Below, piece by piece: positions 45,403-55,700 of a stretch of 64,000 nt of DNA. The first letter of the stretch is position 1; every line of letters starts with the position of its first letter. Location of the stretch: the NCBI GenBank assembly GCA_029552825.1, contig JAKPDL010000014.1, positions 1-64,000 of the forward strand, given 5' to 3'. The position numbers and the translations under genes are program-made. The notes under the pieces were generated by a model, which saw only the letters and a program-made list of their open reading frames with translations, searched no databases and was not told the origin of the DNA. The stretch comes from Bacteroidota bacterium. Its GTDB lineage: Bacteria; Bacteroidota; Bacteroidia; Bacteroidales; VadinHA17.

Positions 45403-46602
45403 TTAGCTTTCCCTGCCCGGATAAACTTTCAATGCTTTGGCAAGTACTTCAACAGCATTTTTTAAATCGGCGGTATTCAGCACATAAGCAATTCTGACTT
45501 CATTTTTTCCCATGCCCGGAGTTGAATAAAAGCCCGAGGCAGGAGCAACCATAACTGTCTGGTTTTTATATTCAAACTCTTCAAGAAGCCATTGTGCAAA
45601 ACGTTCGGCATCATCAACAGGCAATTTTACAACAGTGTAGAAAGCTCCTTTTGGTTTGGGACAATATACGCCGGGTATTTTATTTAGAGCTTCCACAAGG
45701 AAATTTCTTCTGTTCGTATACTCGTGTTTAACTTCGGCAAAGTATTCTGGCGGGGTATCGAGAGATGCTTCTGCAACCACCTGCCCCAGTCCCGGTGGAC
45801 AGAGTCTTGCCTGAGCAAATTTAAGTGCAGTATCAAGTACTTCTTTGTTTCTTGTAACTATTGCCCCGATTCTTACACCGCACTCGCTGTAACGCTTTGA
45901 AACTGAGTCGAGCATAACAACATTTTGCTCAATGCCTTCAAGTTTCATCGACGAAAAATGTTCAGCCCCGTCGTAGCAAAATTCCCTGTAAACTTCATCG
46001 CAGAAAAGAAAAAGATCATGTTTTTTAATTATATCCCGCAAAATGTAAAGTTCTTCTTTAGTATAGAGATATCCAGTTGGATTATTCGGATTGCATATTA
46101 TTATACCTTTTGTTTTCGCAGTGATTTTTTTCTCAATCTCGCTCATTGGTGGCAGTGCAAAGTCGTCTTTTATGTATGAAGTAACAGGCACGATCTTAAT
46201 TCCTGCAGCAGTTGCAAATCCATTATAATTTGCATAAAATGGCTCGGGAGTAATAACTTCTTCTCCAGGGTTAACACATGTCATGAGCGCAAATAATACA
46301 GCCTCAGAACCTCCTGTTGTAACTAAAATATTAGTATAATCAATATGTATGCCTATTGAGTTGTAATATCCTGCAAGTTTTCGGCGGTACGATTCATTCC
46401 CTGCTGAATGGGTATATTCCAGAATTCTGAGGTTCAGATTCCTGATGGCATTAAGAGCAACATCGGGAGTGGGAATATCCGGTTGTCCGATATTGAGGTG
46501 ATAAACTTTTATCCCGTTCCGTTTTGCCTGCTCGGCATAGGGTACAAGCTTCCTTATAGGTGATGGAGGCATTTCCCTGCCTTTCTGAGATATTGATGGC
46601 AT
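45403..46602 (-). CDS. Class I/II PLP-dependent aminotransferase (aspartate aminotransferase-like)
   Basis: This is a fold-type I aminotransferase of 399 aa. The PLP lysine lies in DSVSKRYSECG (about residues 232-242), the cofactor Asn/Asp region is NPNNPTGYL (about 172-180), and FCDEVYRE carries the Asp that contacts the pyridine nitrogen. RIAYVLN near the end has the carboxylate-binding Arg. It resembles the aspartate/aromatic aminotransferase subgroup, but the amino donor cannot be fixed from sequence. A -7 element lies 26 bases upstream, and the gene is divergent from valS. Confidence 0.9.
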   Translation of the reverse strand: MPSISQKGREMPPSPIRKLVPYAEQAKRNGIKVYHLNIGQPDIPTPDVALNAIRNLNLRILEYTHSAGNESYRRKLAGYYNSIGIHIDYTNILVTTGGSEAVLFALMTCVNPGEEVITPEPFYANYNGFATAAGIKIVPVTSYIKDDFALPPMSEIEKKITAKTKGIIICNPNNPTGYLYTKEELYILRDIIKKHDLFLFCDEVYREFCYDGAEHFSSMKLEGIEQNVVMLDSVSKRYSECGVRIGAIVTRNKEVLDTALKFAQARLCPPGLGQVVAEASLDTPPEYFAEVKHEYTNRRNFLVEALNKIPGVYCPKPKGAFYTVVKLPVDDAERFAQWLLEEFEYKNQTVMVAPASGFYSTPGMGKNEVRIAYVLNTADLKNAVEVLAKALKVYPGRES

Positions 46603-46627
46603 AATAAATTTAATTATAGTCAGTGTG

Positions 46628-46635
46628 CAAATGTA
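46628..46635 (-). promoter_or_regulatory. -7 element for the aminotransferase gene
   Basis: The minus strand reads TACATTTG followed by C, an exact TAnnTTTG match in the 204-base divergent gap with valS. Confidence 0.5.
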
Positions 46636-46764
46636 AAGAATTTGAAATAAGTAAAAGATTATTTAAAACATAAATTGATAGATATCATTAAGACTTAATT
46701 ACAACAGGTTGCATATTTAATTAGGTCGAAATGCTTTCTGTCAAGTAATATCACTGTTTTTTTA

Positions 46765-46772
46765 TAATTTTG
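46765..46772 (+). promoter_or_regulatory. -7 element for valS
   Basis: TAATTTTG followed by C matches TAnnTTTG and lies 35 bases before the valS ATG. No T-box or other leader structure is visible. Confidence 0.5.
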
Positions 46773-46806
46773 CAGCTTTGTAATTACTGCAAATACCATT
46801 TTTCAG

Positions 46807-49440
46807 ATGATGAATATTCCTTCGAGATACGATCCACGCAAGACTGAAGACAGGTGGTACAGTTACTGGATGCAGCATGGATTTTTCAGAAGTGTACCGG
46901 ATGATAGGGAGCCTTATACCATTGTGATTCCCCCGCCCAATGTTACAGGGGTATTGCATATGGGACATATGCTCAATAATACCATTCAGGATGTTCTGAT
47001 CCGAAGGGCAAGGATGCTCGGAAAGAATGCATGCTGGGTTCCGGGTACCGACCATGCTTCGATAGCCACTGAAGCAAAAGTGGTGGCAAAATTAAAGAGT
47101 GAAGGAATTGAAAAAAGGGATCTCACAAGGGAAGAGTTTCTTAAACATGCATGGGAATGGACACATAAACATGGAGGAATAATTCTTGAGCAGCTTAAGA
47201 AGCTGGGTGCCTCATGCGATTGGGAAAGAACTCTTTTTACAATGGACGAAAAGAGATACCGTTCGGTAATAAAAGCATTTGTTCAACTATATAACAAGGG
47301 TCTGATATACAGAGGTGTAAGAATGGTCAACTGGGACCCCGAAGCCAGAACTGCCGTTTCCGATGAAGAAGTTATTTATACAGAAGAGCAATCGAAGCTT
47401 TATTATGTAAAATACCGTATAGCAGGTACGGATGACTTCATTACCGTTGCCACCACAAGACCCGAAACAATACTGGGAGACACAGCAGTATGCGCCAATC
47501 CTCGCGATAAAAGGTATAAATATCTTGCAGGCAAGAGGGTTATTGTTCCAATGGCAGAAAGGGAGGTGCCATTTATTTTTGACGATTATGTTGACATGGA
47601 ATTCGGAACCGGCTGTCTTAAGATAACCCCGGCACATGACATTAACGACTATGAGATTGGACTGCGGCATAACCTGCCTATGATTGATATTTTCAATGAT
47701 GACGGCACTCTGAGTGAAAAAGCAGGAAAGTTTATAGGGCAGGATCGTTTCAGGGCAAGGGAGCTGGCAGAGGAAGAACTTAGGAGAACGGGACATCTTG
47801 TAAAAGTGGAAAAATATACAACCAAGATAGGCAGGTCGGAAAGAACAAATGCGGTAATTGAGCCAAAGCTTTCGGTTCAATGGTTTCTTAAAATGAAGGA
47901 GATTTCAGTTCCTGCACTTAATGCTGTACTGACGGGTGAAGTGATGCTTCATCCTTCAAAGTTCAAAAATCTTTACCGTCACTGGATGGAGAATGTTCGC
48001 GACTGGTGCATAAGTCGCCAGCTCTGGTGGGGTCACCGCATTCCTGCATGGTATTATAATGATAATGAATTTGTTGTGGCAGAAACTGAAGAGGAGGCTC
48101 TTGAGCTTGCCCGCAGGAAGACAGGAAACAAGCACCTTACATTAAAAGATTTGCGGCAAGATGAGGATGTACTCGATACATGGTTCTCATCGTGGCTGTG
48201 GCCGATAACATGCTTCGACGGAATAAATAACCCCGGCAACCCCGACATGAAATATTATTACCCGACGAGCGACCTTGTAACTGCACCCGAGATACTATTC
48301 TTCTGGGTTGCCAGAATGATTATTGCCGGATACGAATTTACAGGAAAAAAACCTTTCAGCAATGTGTATCTCACAGGCATTGTGAGAGATCAGCAGCGCA
48401 GGAAAATGTCGAAGTCGCTGGGTAATTCGCCTGAACCTCTTGAGCTAATCGAAAAATACGGTGCAGATGGTTTAAGGGTCGGTATGTTGCTTTGCTCCCC
48501 AGCTGGAAATGATCTCCTGTATAACGATAGCTTGCCTGAACAGGGAAGAAATTTTGCAAATAAGATCTGGAATGCTTTCAGACTTGTGAAAAGCTGGAAG
48601 ATTGACGAAAAAATAGCACAGCCCGAAGCTTCAGCCCTGGCAGTGGAATGGATGGAGGAAATGTTTAACCGTACTCTGGGAGAAATTGACTCCGACTTCC
48701 GAAAATACAGGATATCAGAAGCTCTGATGAAAACCTACAAGCTCTTCTGGGATGAATTCTCGGGTTGGTATCTCGAAATTATAAAACCTGAATATCAGAA
48801 ACCTGTGGATCTTAAAACATATAATGCCACAATTTCAATTTTTGAAAGACTGATGCAGGTTATTCATCCTTTCATGCCATTCATTACAGAGGAGATATGG
48901 CACCTGATTTCTGAAAGAAAAGAAGGCGAAAGTATTATGGTTAGCAGGATGCCGGTCCATAAAAAACATCACGACCGATTCATTCACAGGTTTGAAGTGG
49001 CTAAGGAAATAATAAGTGCCATCAGGGCAATACGAAAGGAGAAAAACATTCCTCAGGCTGATAAGCTTGACCTGTATATAAAAACTGACAACAGCTACGA
49101 TGGCTACTATCTTCCGGTTATAAGAAAAATGTGCAACCTGAATGAAATAAAATATACTGAAGAGAAAGTACAGGAAGCCATATCATTTTTGGTGAGGACA
49201 ATTGAATATTATATTCCTGTCAGGACGAAAGTTGATACTGCAGAGGAACTCAAAAGAACAAGGGAAGAGCTTGAATATACGAAAGGTTTTCTTGCCATTG
49301 TGATGAAGAAGCTTGATAATGAGAAGTTTATCAGGGGTGCACCGTCGGATGTGGTTGAACGTGAGAGAAAGAAACAGGCAGACGCCCTTGTAAAGATTAA
49401 AGCACTGGAAGAAAAGATAAAGGAACTGGAAAACAGATAA
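46807..49440 (+). CDS. valS: Valyl-tRNA synthetase
   Basis: This class I aminoacyl-tRNA synthetase charges tRNA-Val. The HIGH motif is HMGH in GVLHMGHM (about residue 50), followed by the [13 protein letters not shown] segment that marks ValRS, an editing (CP1) domain (about 190-350), the KMSKS motif ([12 protein letters not shown], about 534), an anticodon-binding domain, and a C-terminal coiled-coil arm (about 805-877). Length (877 aa) is normal. Two adjacent ATG codons at 46807 and 46810 are possible starts. Confidence 0.97.
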   Translation: MMNIPSRYDPRKTEDRWYSYWMQHGFFRSVPDDREPYTIVIPPPNVTGVLHMGHMLNNTIQDVLIRRARMLGKNACWVPGTDHASIATEAKVVAKLKSEGIEKRDLTREEFLKHAWEWTHKHGGIILEQLKKLGASCDWERTLFTMDEKRYRSVIKAFVQLYNKGLIYRGVRMVNWDPEARTAVSDEEVIYTEEQSKLYYVKYRIAGTDDFITVATTRPETILGDTAVCANPRDKRYKYLAGKRVIVPMAEREVPFIFDDYVDMEFGTGCLKITPAHDINDYEIGLRHNLPMIDIFNDDGTLSEKAGKFIGQDRFRARELAEEELRRTGHLVKVEKYTTKIGRSERTNAVIEPKLSVQWFLKMKEISVPALNAVLTGEVMLHPSKFKNLYRHWMENVRDWCISRQLWWGHRIPAWYYNDNEFVVAETEEEALELARRKTGNKHLTLKDLRQDEDVLDTWFSSWLWPITCFDGINNPGNPDMKYYYPTSDLVTAPEILFFWVARMIIAGYEFTGKKPFSNVYLTGIVRDQQRRKMSKSLGNSPEPLELIEKYGADGLRVGMLLCSPAGNDLLYNDSLPEQGRNFANKIWNAFRLVKSWKIDEKIAQPEASALAVEWMEEMFNRTLGEIDSDFRKYRISEALMKTYKLFWDEFSGWYLEIIKPEYQKPVDLKTYNATISIFERLMQVIHPFMPFITEEIWHLISERKEGESIMVSRMPVHKKHHDRFIHRFEVAKEIISAIRAIRKEKNIPQADKLDLYIKTDNSYDGYYLPVIRKMCNLNEIKYTEEKVQEAISFLVRTIEYYIPVRTKVDTAEELKRTREELEYTKGFLAIVMKKLDNEKFIRGAPSDVVERERKKQADALVKIKALEEKIKELENR

Positions 49441-49443
49441 TTG

Positions 49444-50754
49444 TCAGGGGGCAATTTTAAGCAGAATGTAGTTATCGTTTACTTTTACAATCTTCCAGTT
49501 GTTATTCATTATTATATGCCACCCATCGCCGTAATAGTGATTTTTTGTCTCTTTCATATTTTTTGCAGGTAGTCTGATATATTTAAGGTTATAGGAAACA
49601 AGGCAACCCCCTTTATCGACAGTGAGTTTTCCCCAGTTGTCTGCAACCCTTATTGAATTATATATAGTTCCCAGGGTATCGAGCGATCTGATATCTTCCG
49701 GTTCAAAATCAAAATAGGGGCTTTCAAGCTCAATTGTAACAACTGGTTTTTCAGTGAACCTCGATAGTTGCCTGCGGATCCTCTCCCTTATTTCATTCAT
49801 CCTCTGTTCTTCTTCTTTATAGATGTTGTCCACATCATATACCAGTGCAAGGCTTCCTGCGACATCCCGGTAAATAGCAGGTGTCTGAAGATTGAAATAC
49901 TCTATTGCAATTTTTCCAAGATCGGCTGTATCTGAAATCAGAAGTGGTTTAATGTCGAAACCACCGGTGTAGAGAAGATAGCTGTAAGTGCTACCTATGA
50001 TTGAACCATATGCTCTCGAAAATGACGGAAATCTGTATACTATTTCTAAATTTTCCAGAAATCTTTGTTTTGCCTCTTCCGGCGAGTTTGCACAGAGCAA
50101 TATTGAAGTAAGCATTGAGAGTCCTTCGTAAATTTCAAACCTGTTTTCTTCTTTAATTGAGGAAGGGAATAATTCTCTTCTAGCCCCCCTGAAGATAATA
50201 GCATCTCTAAGGTAATTGACAAAACTATTGCTGTCAGCTTCGAGGGTTTTTTTCAGAGCCCTGAATTCCAGTTTCAGCCAGATACGTGCGAACCTGTCGT
50301 CCATTGAGCGGAAGGCTGAACGTTCAAGAATTACTCCATGATTTTTCTGCAGGCAATGAAAAAGAGCATTTATAGCTGACGTTTTAATCCGGTATGGATC
50401 TTCTCGGGGTGGAAGTGGAACCATGGCATAAGTAATTCCGCCTATTTCCACTGCAGAATTCTCTATTAATCTTTCTCTGGGGAAAATTCCCTGGTAGACT
50501 CCGTCTTTTAATTTCAGCTGGCCTTGGTTATCAGGTTTGTTTGCAAACAATCTTCTTGTTGGACGGTCGACAAATACTACCGGACCTGCAAGATTTTCGC
50601 CCCATAACCTTCCTCTGTCTGCTTCGCATATCGAATCTAATGCCCTGAAGTATGTCAGAGCCTTTTCGGCATTGAAATATATATCTGGATTGTTATCAGG
50701 TTTGGAACAACTTGCTGCCAGGATAATAATCTGAATAAAAAACCATTTTTTCAT
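49444..50754 (-). CDS. Predicted lipoprotein of unknown function
   Basis: This is a 436-aa protein with a lipoprotein signal (IILAASC, Cys at residue 16). The rest is a mixed alpha/beta exported protein. It starts with a helical region containing RGRLWGENLAGPV, has VFVDRPTRRLF, and ends with a beta-rich segment. The RGRLWG-NLAGP stretch recurs in large exported Bacteroidota proteins that I cannot name with certainty. No zinc-binding HEXXH is seen. It has its own -7 element and ends three bases from the convergent valS. Function is not assigned. Confidence 0.75.
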   Translation of the reverse strand: MKKWFFIQIIILAASCSKPDNNPDIYFNAEKALTYFRALDSICEADRGRLWGENLAGPVVFVDRPTRRLFANKPDNQGQLKLKDGVYQGIFPRERLIENSAVEIGGITYAMVPLPPREDPYRIKTSAINALFHCLQKNHGVILERSAFRSMDDRFARIWLKLEFRALKKTLEADSNSFVNYLRDAIIFRGARRELFPSSIKEENRFEIYEGLSMLTSILLCANSPEEAKQRFLENLEIVYRFPSFSRAYGSIIGSTYSYLLYTGGFDIKPLLISDTADLGKIAIEYFNLQTPAIYRDVAGSLALVYDVDNIYKEEEQRMNEIRERIRRQLSRFTEKPVVTIELESPYFDFEPEDIRSLDTLGTIYNSIRVADNWGKLTVDKGGCLVSYNLKYIRLPAKNMKETKNHYYGDGWHIIMNNNWKIVKVNDNYILLKIAP

Positions 50755-50772
50755 GCCTGATTTTTAGATAGC

Positions 50773-50780
50773 CAAAAGTA
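50773..50780 (-). promoter_or_regulatory. -7 element for the 49444-50754 lipoprotein gene
   Basis: The minus strand reads TACTTTTG followed by G, an exact TAnnTTTG match 18 bases before the start. Confidence 0.5.
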
Positions 50781-50849
50781 ATTAAATTTTGTTAAAGTGT
50801 TAATAATTCCTAAATGGGCTTTAGAAAAACCATTATTTAATTTAAAGGT

Positions 50850-51716
50850 CTATTGTTGACTTGTTAAAGCTTTGAGGCTCATATCGATGCTTTTGAGGTG
50901 ATGTGTCAGGGCTCCCACTGAAACGTAATCAACTCCGCATTCAGCATAACTGCGGACATTATCAAGGTTTATTCCACCCGATGACTCTGTTTCATATCTT
51001 CCAGCAACAAGCTCAACAGCTTTTCTTGTTTCTTCAACGCTGAAATTATCCAGCATTATACGGTCAACACCCCCGGTTGCGAGAATTTTCTTTACCTCAT
51101 CTAAATTTCTTGCCTCAATTTCAATTTTTATGTTTTTCCCTGTCCGTTTTATGAAATCTTTTGTTCTGGCTATAGCATTTTCTATTCCTCCTGCATAATC
51201 AATATGGTTGTCTTTAAGCATTATCATGTCGTAAAGACCCATTCTGTGGTTTTCTCCACCGCCAATCCTTACTGCTTCCTTTTCAAGAAACCTCATTCCA
51301 GGTGTTGTTTTGCGGGTGTCAGTCACTTTTGTTTTGAGACCTTCAAGCCGTTTGACATAAGCCCTCGTTACAGTGGCAATTCCGCTCATCCTCTGGAGAA
51401 TATTCAGCACAAGTCTTTCGGATTTTAGAATTGAATGGATATTTCCGGAAACAATAAATCCTATCGTGCCTTTCTGAACTTCGTCGCCGTCGTTAATAAA
51501 GAGATCCAGACTTAGTGATTCGTCAACTATCGAATATATTCTGCGCACAACAGCCAGTCCTGCTATCACACAGTTTTCTTTCACAATGAGTCTTGCACGG
51601 CCTCTTTCTTCAGGAGGAATGCACGCAGATGATGATACATCTCCCTCTCCAATATCTTCATCAAGGCAGCGTAAAATAAAATCTTTTAAAATGTCATTTT
51701 GATTCATCAGGATCAA
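50850..51716 (-). CDS. nadC: Nicotinate-nucleotide pyrophosphorylase (quinolinate phosphoribosyltransferase)
   Basis: NadC makes nicotinate mononucleotide from quinolinate and PRPP in de novo NAD synthesis. Marks are DIGEGDVSS near the N-terminus, the DTRKTTPGMRFLEKEAVRIGGGENHRMGLYDMIMLKDNH block (about residues 132-170), and the C-terminal IMLDNFS and SGGINLDNV segments. Length (288 aa) is normal. An alternative ATG is at 51707. Its start lies inside the 3' end of the DUF4783 gene, so the two are co-transcribed. nadA and nadB are not in the window. Confidence 0.95.
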   Translation of the reverse strand: MILMNQNDILKDFILRCLDEDIGEGDVSSSACIPPEERGRARLIVKENCVIAGLAVVRRIYSIVDESLSLDLFINDGDEVQKGTIGFIVSGNIHSILKSERLVLNILQRMSGIATVTRAYVKRLEGLKTKVTDTRKTTPGMRFLEKEAVRIGGGENHRMGLYDMIMLKDNHIDYAGGIENAIARTKDFIKRTGKNIKIEIEARNLDEVKKILATGGVDRIMLDNFSVEETRKAVELVAGRYETESSGGINLDNVRSYAECGVDYVSVGALTHHLKSIDMSLKALTSQQ

Positions 51717-52098
51717 TGCGTATCTGATGTATAAGAAAATCAGAGCCTACCTTCTTGAGAAGAAAATAAACCCTGAAATTGTTTTTTTCTGTCCTCAGAT
51801 TACCTATTGCATACTGTGCATCACTTGTACCACCCTGGTGTTTAACAATAAATTCCCTTGGACGGTAAGTTGAGAAAAAATCTTTCAATATGGTTTCTGC
51901 AACATTTTTTTTGTAGAAATCTTCCTTGCCCTGTAGCATTATCTGGCATGTAGAATTCAAATATCTTGACATGTCGGCTGCATTGCCCGTTCTGAAAGCT
52001 GTGATTATTTCCGGGGGTATCCTCGTCTGCTCCTGTGCCATAGAAATGGCCAGAGTCAGAACCAGAAAAAATGATGAAAAAAATAACTTTTTATACAT
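51694..52098 (-). CDS. Exported DUF4783-like protein
   Basis: This small exported protein (134 aa from the ATG at 52098, which gives a signal peptide ending ISMAQ) matches the DUF4783 pattern. It begins with IPPEIITAFRTGNA...LSRYLNSTCQI-type residues and a NTF2-like alpha/beta fold with a conserved HQGGTSDAQYAIGNL segment. The frame is open to 52152, but the promoter element at 52140-52147 makes the shorter form more likely. It overlaps nadC by 23 bases. Pairing with nadC is a common Bacteroidota arrangement, and the role is unknown. Confidence 0.8.
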   Translation of the reverse strand: MYKKLFFSSFFLVLTLAISMAQEQTRIPPEIITAFRTGNAADMSRYLNSTCQIMLQGKEDFYKKNVAETILKDFFSTYRPREFIVKHQGGTSDAQYAIGNLRTEKNNFRVYFLLKKVGSDFLIHQIRIDPDESK

Positions 52099-52139
52099 CT
52101 CGTTGATATTGTAATTTTTACCTTTCACTTCAGAATATG

Positions 52140-52147
52140 CAAATTTA
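52140..52147 (-). promoter_or_regulatory. -7 element for the DUF4783-nadC unit
   Basis: The minus strand reads TAAATTTG followed by C, an exact TAnnTTTG match 42 bases before the preferred ATG. Confidence 0.45.
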
Positions 52148-52187
52148 AACAAATTCTTTTATCAAAACCTTTTAAATGAATACTGAT

Positions 52188-52208
52188 TACCGGTTCTGTG
52201 CACCGGTA
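52188..52208. repeat. Inverted repeat upstream of rlmH
   Basis: TACCGGT and ACCGGTA form a perfect seven-base-pair inverted repeat around a seven-base spacer. It ends eight bases before the rlmH -7 element, so it overlaps the place a -33 box would occupy. It could be an operator or a chance palindrome. Confidence 0.4.
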
Positions 52209-52215
52209 TTATTGT

Positions 52216-52223
52216 TATTTTTG
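52216..52223 (+). promoter_or_regulatory. -7 element for rlmH
   Basis: TATTTTTG matches TAnnTTTG and lies 32 bases before the rlmH ATG. Confidence 0.5.
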
Positions 52224-52254
52224 TTTTGCATAGCAAAAATTGTGCTGAATTCTG

Positions 52255-52728
52255 ATGAAGATTGTATTATTGCAAACAGGCAAAACAGCTGATAAATATA
52301 TTTCCGAAGGTGTAGCGGATTATTTGGCGCGTATCACCAGGATGACAGGTTTTGAAATTATTACTGTTCCCGACCTGAAGTATACCGGAAAAATGCCGCC
52401 CGCAGAGCAGACACTGAGGGAAGGCAGGGCAATACTCAATTGTATCCGGAACGATGATTATGTAGTATTGCTCGATAGAAAAGGCAAAGCTCTTGATACG
52501 ATTGAATTTGCAAACGAACTTCAGAAGTTATTACTTATGCCTAAAAAAAGAGTGCTTTTTCTGATTGGTGGAGCATGGGGTGTTTCGGAGGAGGTGTATA
52601 AAAGAGCAAATTTTATTCTGTCGTTGTCTAAAATGACTTTTTCCCACCAGATGGTACGGTTATTGTTTATGGAACAACTATATAGAGCGTTGACTATAAT
52701 TAAAGGAATTCCATATCATCATGAATGA
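52255..52728 (+). CDS. rlmH: 23S rRNA pseudouridine-1915 N3-methyltransferase RlmH
   Basis: RlmH is a small SPOUT methyltransferase that modifies pseudouridine 1915 in helix 69 of 23S rRNA on assembled ribosomes. The knot region shows LLDRKGKALDTIEFA, FLIGGAWGVSEEVY and LSKMTFSHQMVRLLFMEQLYRA, and the C-terminus ends in the family's YHHE. Length (157 aa) is normal. It precedes a large histidine kinase by 24 bases and may share its promoter with it. Confidence 0.96.
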   Translation: MKIVLLQTGKTADKYISEGVADYLARITRMTGFEIITVPDLKYTGKMPPAEQTLREGRAILNCIRNDDYVVLLDRKGKALDTIEFANELQKLLLMPKKRVLFLIGGAWGVSEEVYKRANFILSLSKMTFSHQMVRLLFMEQLYRALTIIKGIPYHHE

Positions 52729-52752
52729 TGCTGCTATTAATTACACTGAATT

Positions 52753-55700
52753 ATGAAATTTAAGATGAAGATCACCGGCTTTCTGGTTGCAGCAATAGTT
52801 TCAACTGCCTTTGCCTTTCTGGCAGAGTCGGTTTACAAAAGCGACCTGGAATACCGGATCAGGACAAAACGTTTCAATAAAATCCTTGTTGCCAAAGAGA
52901 CAATTGCAGAGGAGTGCCTTGGTAACCTGAAGAATATTCTTGAAAAAGGAGAGGAATTCGGTTCAATTTCGAACAGCGGCATCAATAAGATAATAAAAGA
53001 GGAAGGAATTACCATACTTGAATATCTTGACGGGAAACTTGTCCACTGGACCGACAATAGCTTTGAGGTACCTGTTGTATATGATGATTCCCTTTTCTCA
53101 AAGAGATTTGTCTTCATCCACAACGGGTGGTTTATTCCGAAAAAAATTAATGCAGGACGTGAGATAATAATTACCCTTCTGAGAATAAGAAGTGAATATG
53201 GTTTTGAGAATGACCTCGTCCGTAACGGTTTTGTGACGGCTTTCAGGGTGCCTGAAGGAACAGGCTTATCTTTTGATGAAGACAGCAAATACCCTGTATA
53301 TAACAAAGAGGGAATTAAACTCTTTAACCTTGTATGGCCTGACAAAAAGGGAATAACACTGTTTGCCGTTTTCCCGGTCAGCATGTGGCTGATTTCATTT
53401 TTACTTATAATTCTGATTGTACTCAAAACTGCAGAAATAATTGCTTTAAAAGGAAGGGGCCTCTTCGCTTTCCTGTTTTCGATTGTATTTTTTACTGTTC
53501 TATATTTAATTATATTGTTTTTTATCAGGTATTCTGTATTTGAGAAAACAAGGCTATTTTCGGGATATCTCTTCTCATACGGTAAATTTATTCCTTCCCT
53601 GGGACATCTGATGGTTTTGAGTATATTACTTTCAGTATCCGCCAACATATTCTACAGATTCATTCAGCTGAAGTTTTCTGAGATTAAAAGTAAAACGGGA
53701 TTTATTGCCGCCCTCTCTATTTCCTTTATTATCGGAGTATTAATTCTTTCAGCCTGTCATATTATTTTGACTGAGCTTATATTTGATTCCAACATAGTTT
53801 TTGAACCTTACAGGGTACTGGAGCTAACGCCTGATACGCTCGCGGGTTATATCACAGTTTTGATACTGATGGTAACCCCGGTCCTTTTTATGATGAAAGT
53901 TATTCACGAAGCAGTAGATTTTGCATCAAATAAGGTTCTTTTCGTTCTGTTTGCTGTTGCATTGATTTTTATGGGAGTAATAGCTGCAGTGTTGAAAACT
54001 GACATATCAATGCTCGTTGTTTTTTATATAGCACTGGTTTCAGCAATATGTTACTTTCTGAAGAAGAAAACAATAACTTTTAACCTTACAGTATTTGTAT
54101 CGGTATTTTTTGCCCTTTATGCTCTTTATTACGTAATAAAGCTCTCAGAGAAGAAATCCATGGAGCAGAGGAAGGTGCTGGCTGTTGCTTATTCAACCGA
54201 GCACGACCCTGTAGCAGAACATTTGCTAATTGACTTGTGGCCATCACTTTCATCCGATACAATTCTAAAGAAGATGGTATGCAGGGAGTTTGCTACTCAA
54301 AATGAAATAGATACTATAACATATTATTTGCATAATAATTATTTCGGAGGTTACTGGGGTAATTTTTTCCTTTCAGTGGTATCTTGCCGTCACGATTCTC
54401 CTCTGTGGATATCTTCAGAAGAGAAGATGATTGACAAGTGTTTTGATTTTTTCAGGGAACGGATTGAAAAATACGGACATCAAATTACAGGAACAGAATT
54501 TTATTTTCTGGAAGGGCAGGGAGGAAGATCGTACTATCTTGGAAATATATTCTATGACCTTGCTGATGGAGGCAGAAAAGGACTATTTATCGAACTTTAT
54601 AACGATATAGGTTCCTTCCAGGAAGGATATTCTGAACTGCTTCTTGATAAAAAATATCAGGGCTATTACCGTCTTAAGTATTATTCATTTGCAAAGTATA
54701 TAAACGGAAACAGGGTCTTAAGAACCGGTGATTTTCCTTATGATAAAACTGATGATGCTTATATAGACAGGGAGCAGGATTTCAGGGTATTCAACAGGGA
54801 AGGCTACAAGCATCTTCTTTACCGGAGTGGAAATGTAACTGTAATGATCAGCAGTAAAAGAATCTCTTTTACAGATGTACTGATATCATTTGCCTACATT
54901 TTTGCCTTTACCCTACTGTGTCTTAATTTTGTTCTGTTTCTGGTAAGAAGGCCTTCACTGAAAAGTCTTATTTATTTGAATTTCAGGCAGAAGCTTCAGG
55001 TTTCATTTATTTCGGTTTTGCTTTTGTCGTTTGTTTGTGTGGGTGTTATTGTTGCAGTATTCAGTGTGAATCAATATAAAAACAGGCATCTTGAAACCAT
55101 TAAAGAGAAGGTAAATTCTATTTATACGGAGCTCGATGACCGACTTGCTGAAGAGCCTGATCTGGCAGCCGACTGGAGGGATGCAGCAAATCCTTCGCTG
55201 AATGAATTTCTTATAAAACTATCCAATGTGTTCAATACAGATATAAATCTTTACGACAGAAATGGTTATCTGATGGCTACATCGCGGCCAGAAGTGTTTT
55301 ACCGCAACCTGACAAGCTGGCGGCTCAATATGGATGCATTTATAAATCTTGAAAATCTTACAAAAAGTGAGTATATCCAGCGTGAGAAAATAGTATCACT
55401 TGAATATTTATCGGCATATGTCCCATTCTATAATGAGCAGGGCAATCTGCTTGCATATCTTAACCTTCCATATTTCAGGATGGAGAGTGTGCTGGCACGT
55501 CAGATATCAAATGTGATTGTGGCGGTGGTGAATTTCACACTTCTTATTATAATAATCACAATGGTTATAGCTGTTTTGATAAGTCGGCGACTTACAGCTC
55601 CGCTGAGGATGTTGAGTGAAGGACTTGCCTCGGTGCAACTTGGGAAAAAGAGCGAACATCTTGTATATAGGGGTCATGATGAAATCGGGGAGATGGTCAG

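Noticed and set aside
47287-47880. 197-codon minus-strand frame
   Set aside because: It is inside valS; its Cys/Phe-rich translation is typical of an antisense shadow.
52833-53648. 271-codon minus-strand frame
   Set aside because: It is antisense to the histidine kinase N-terminal half; composition follows the sense codons and no motif is seen.
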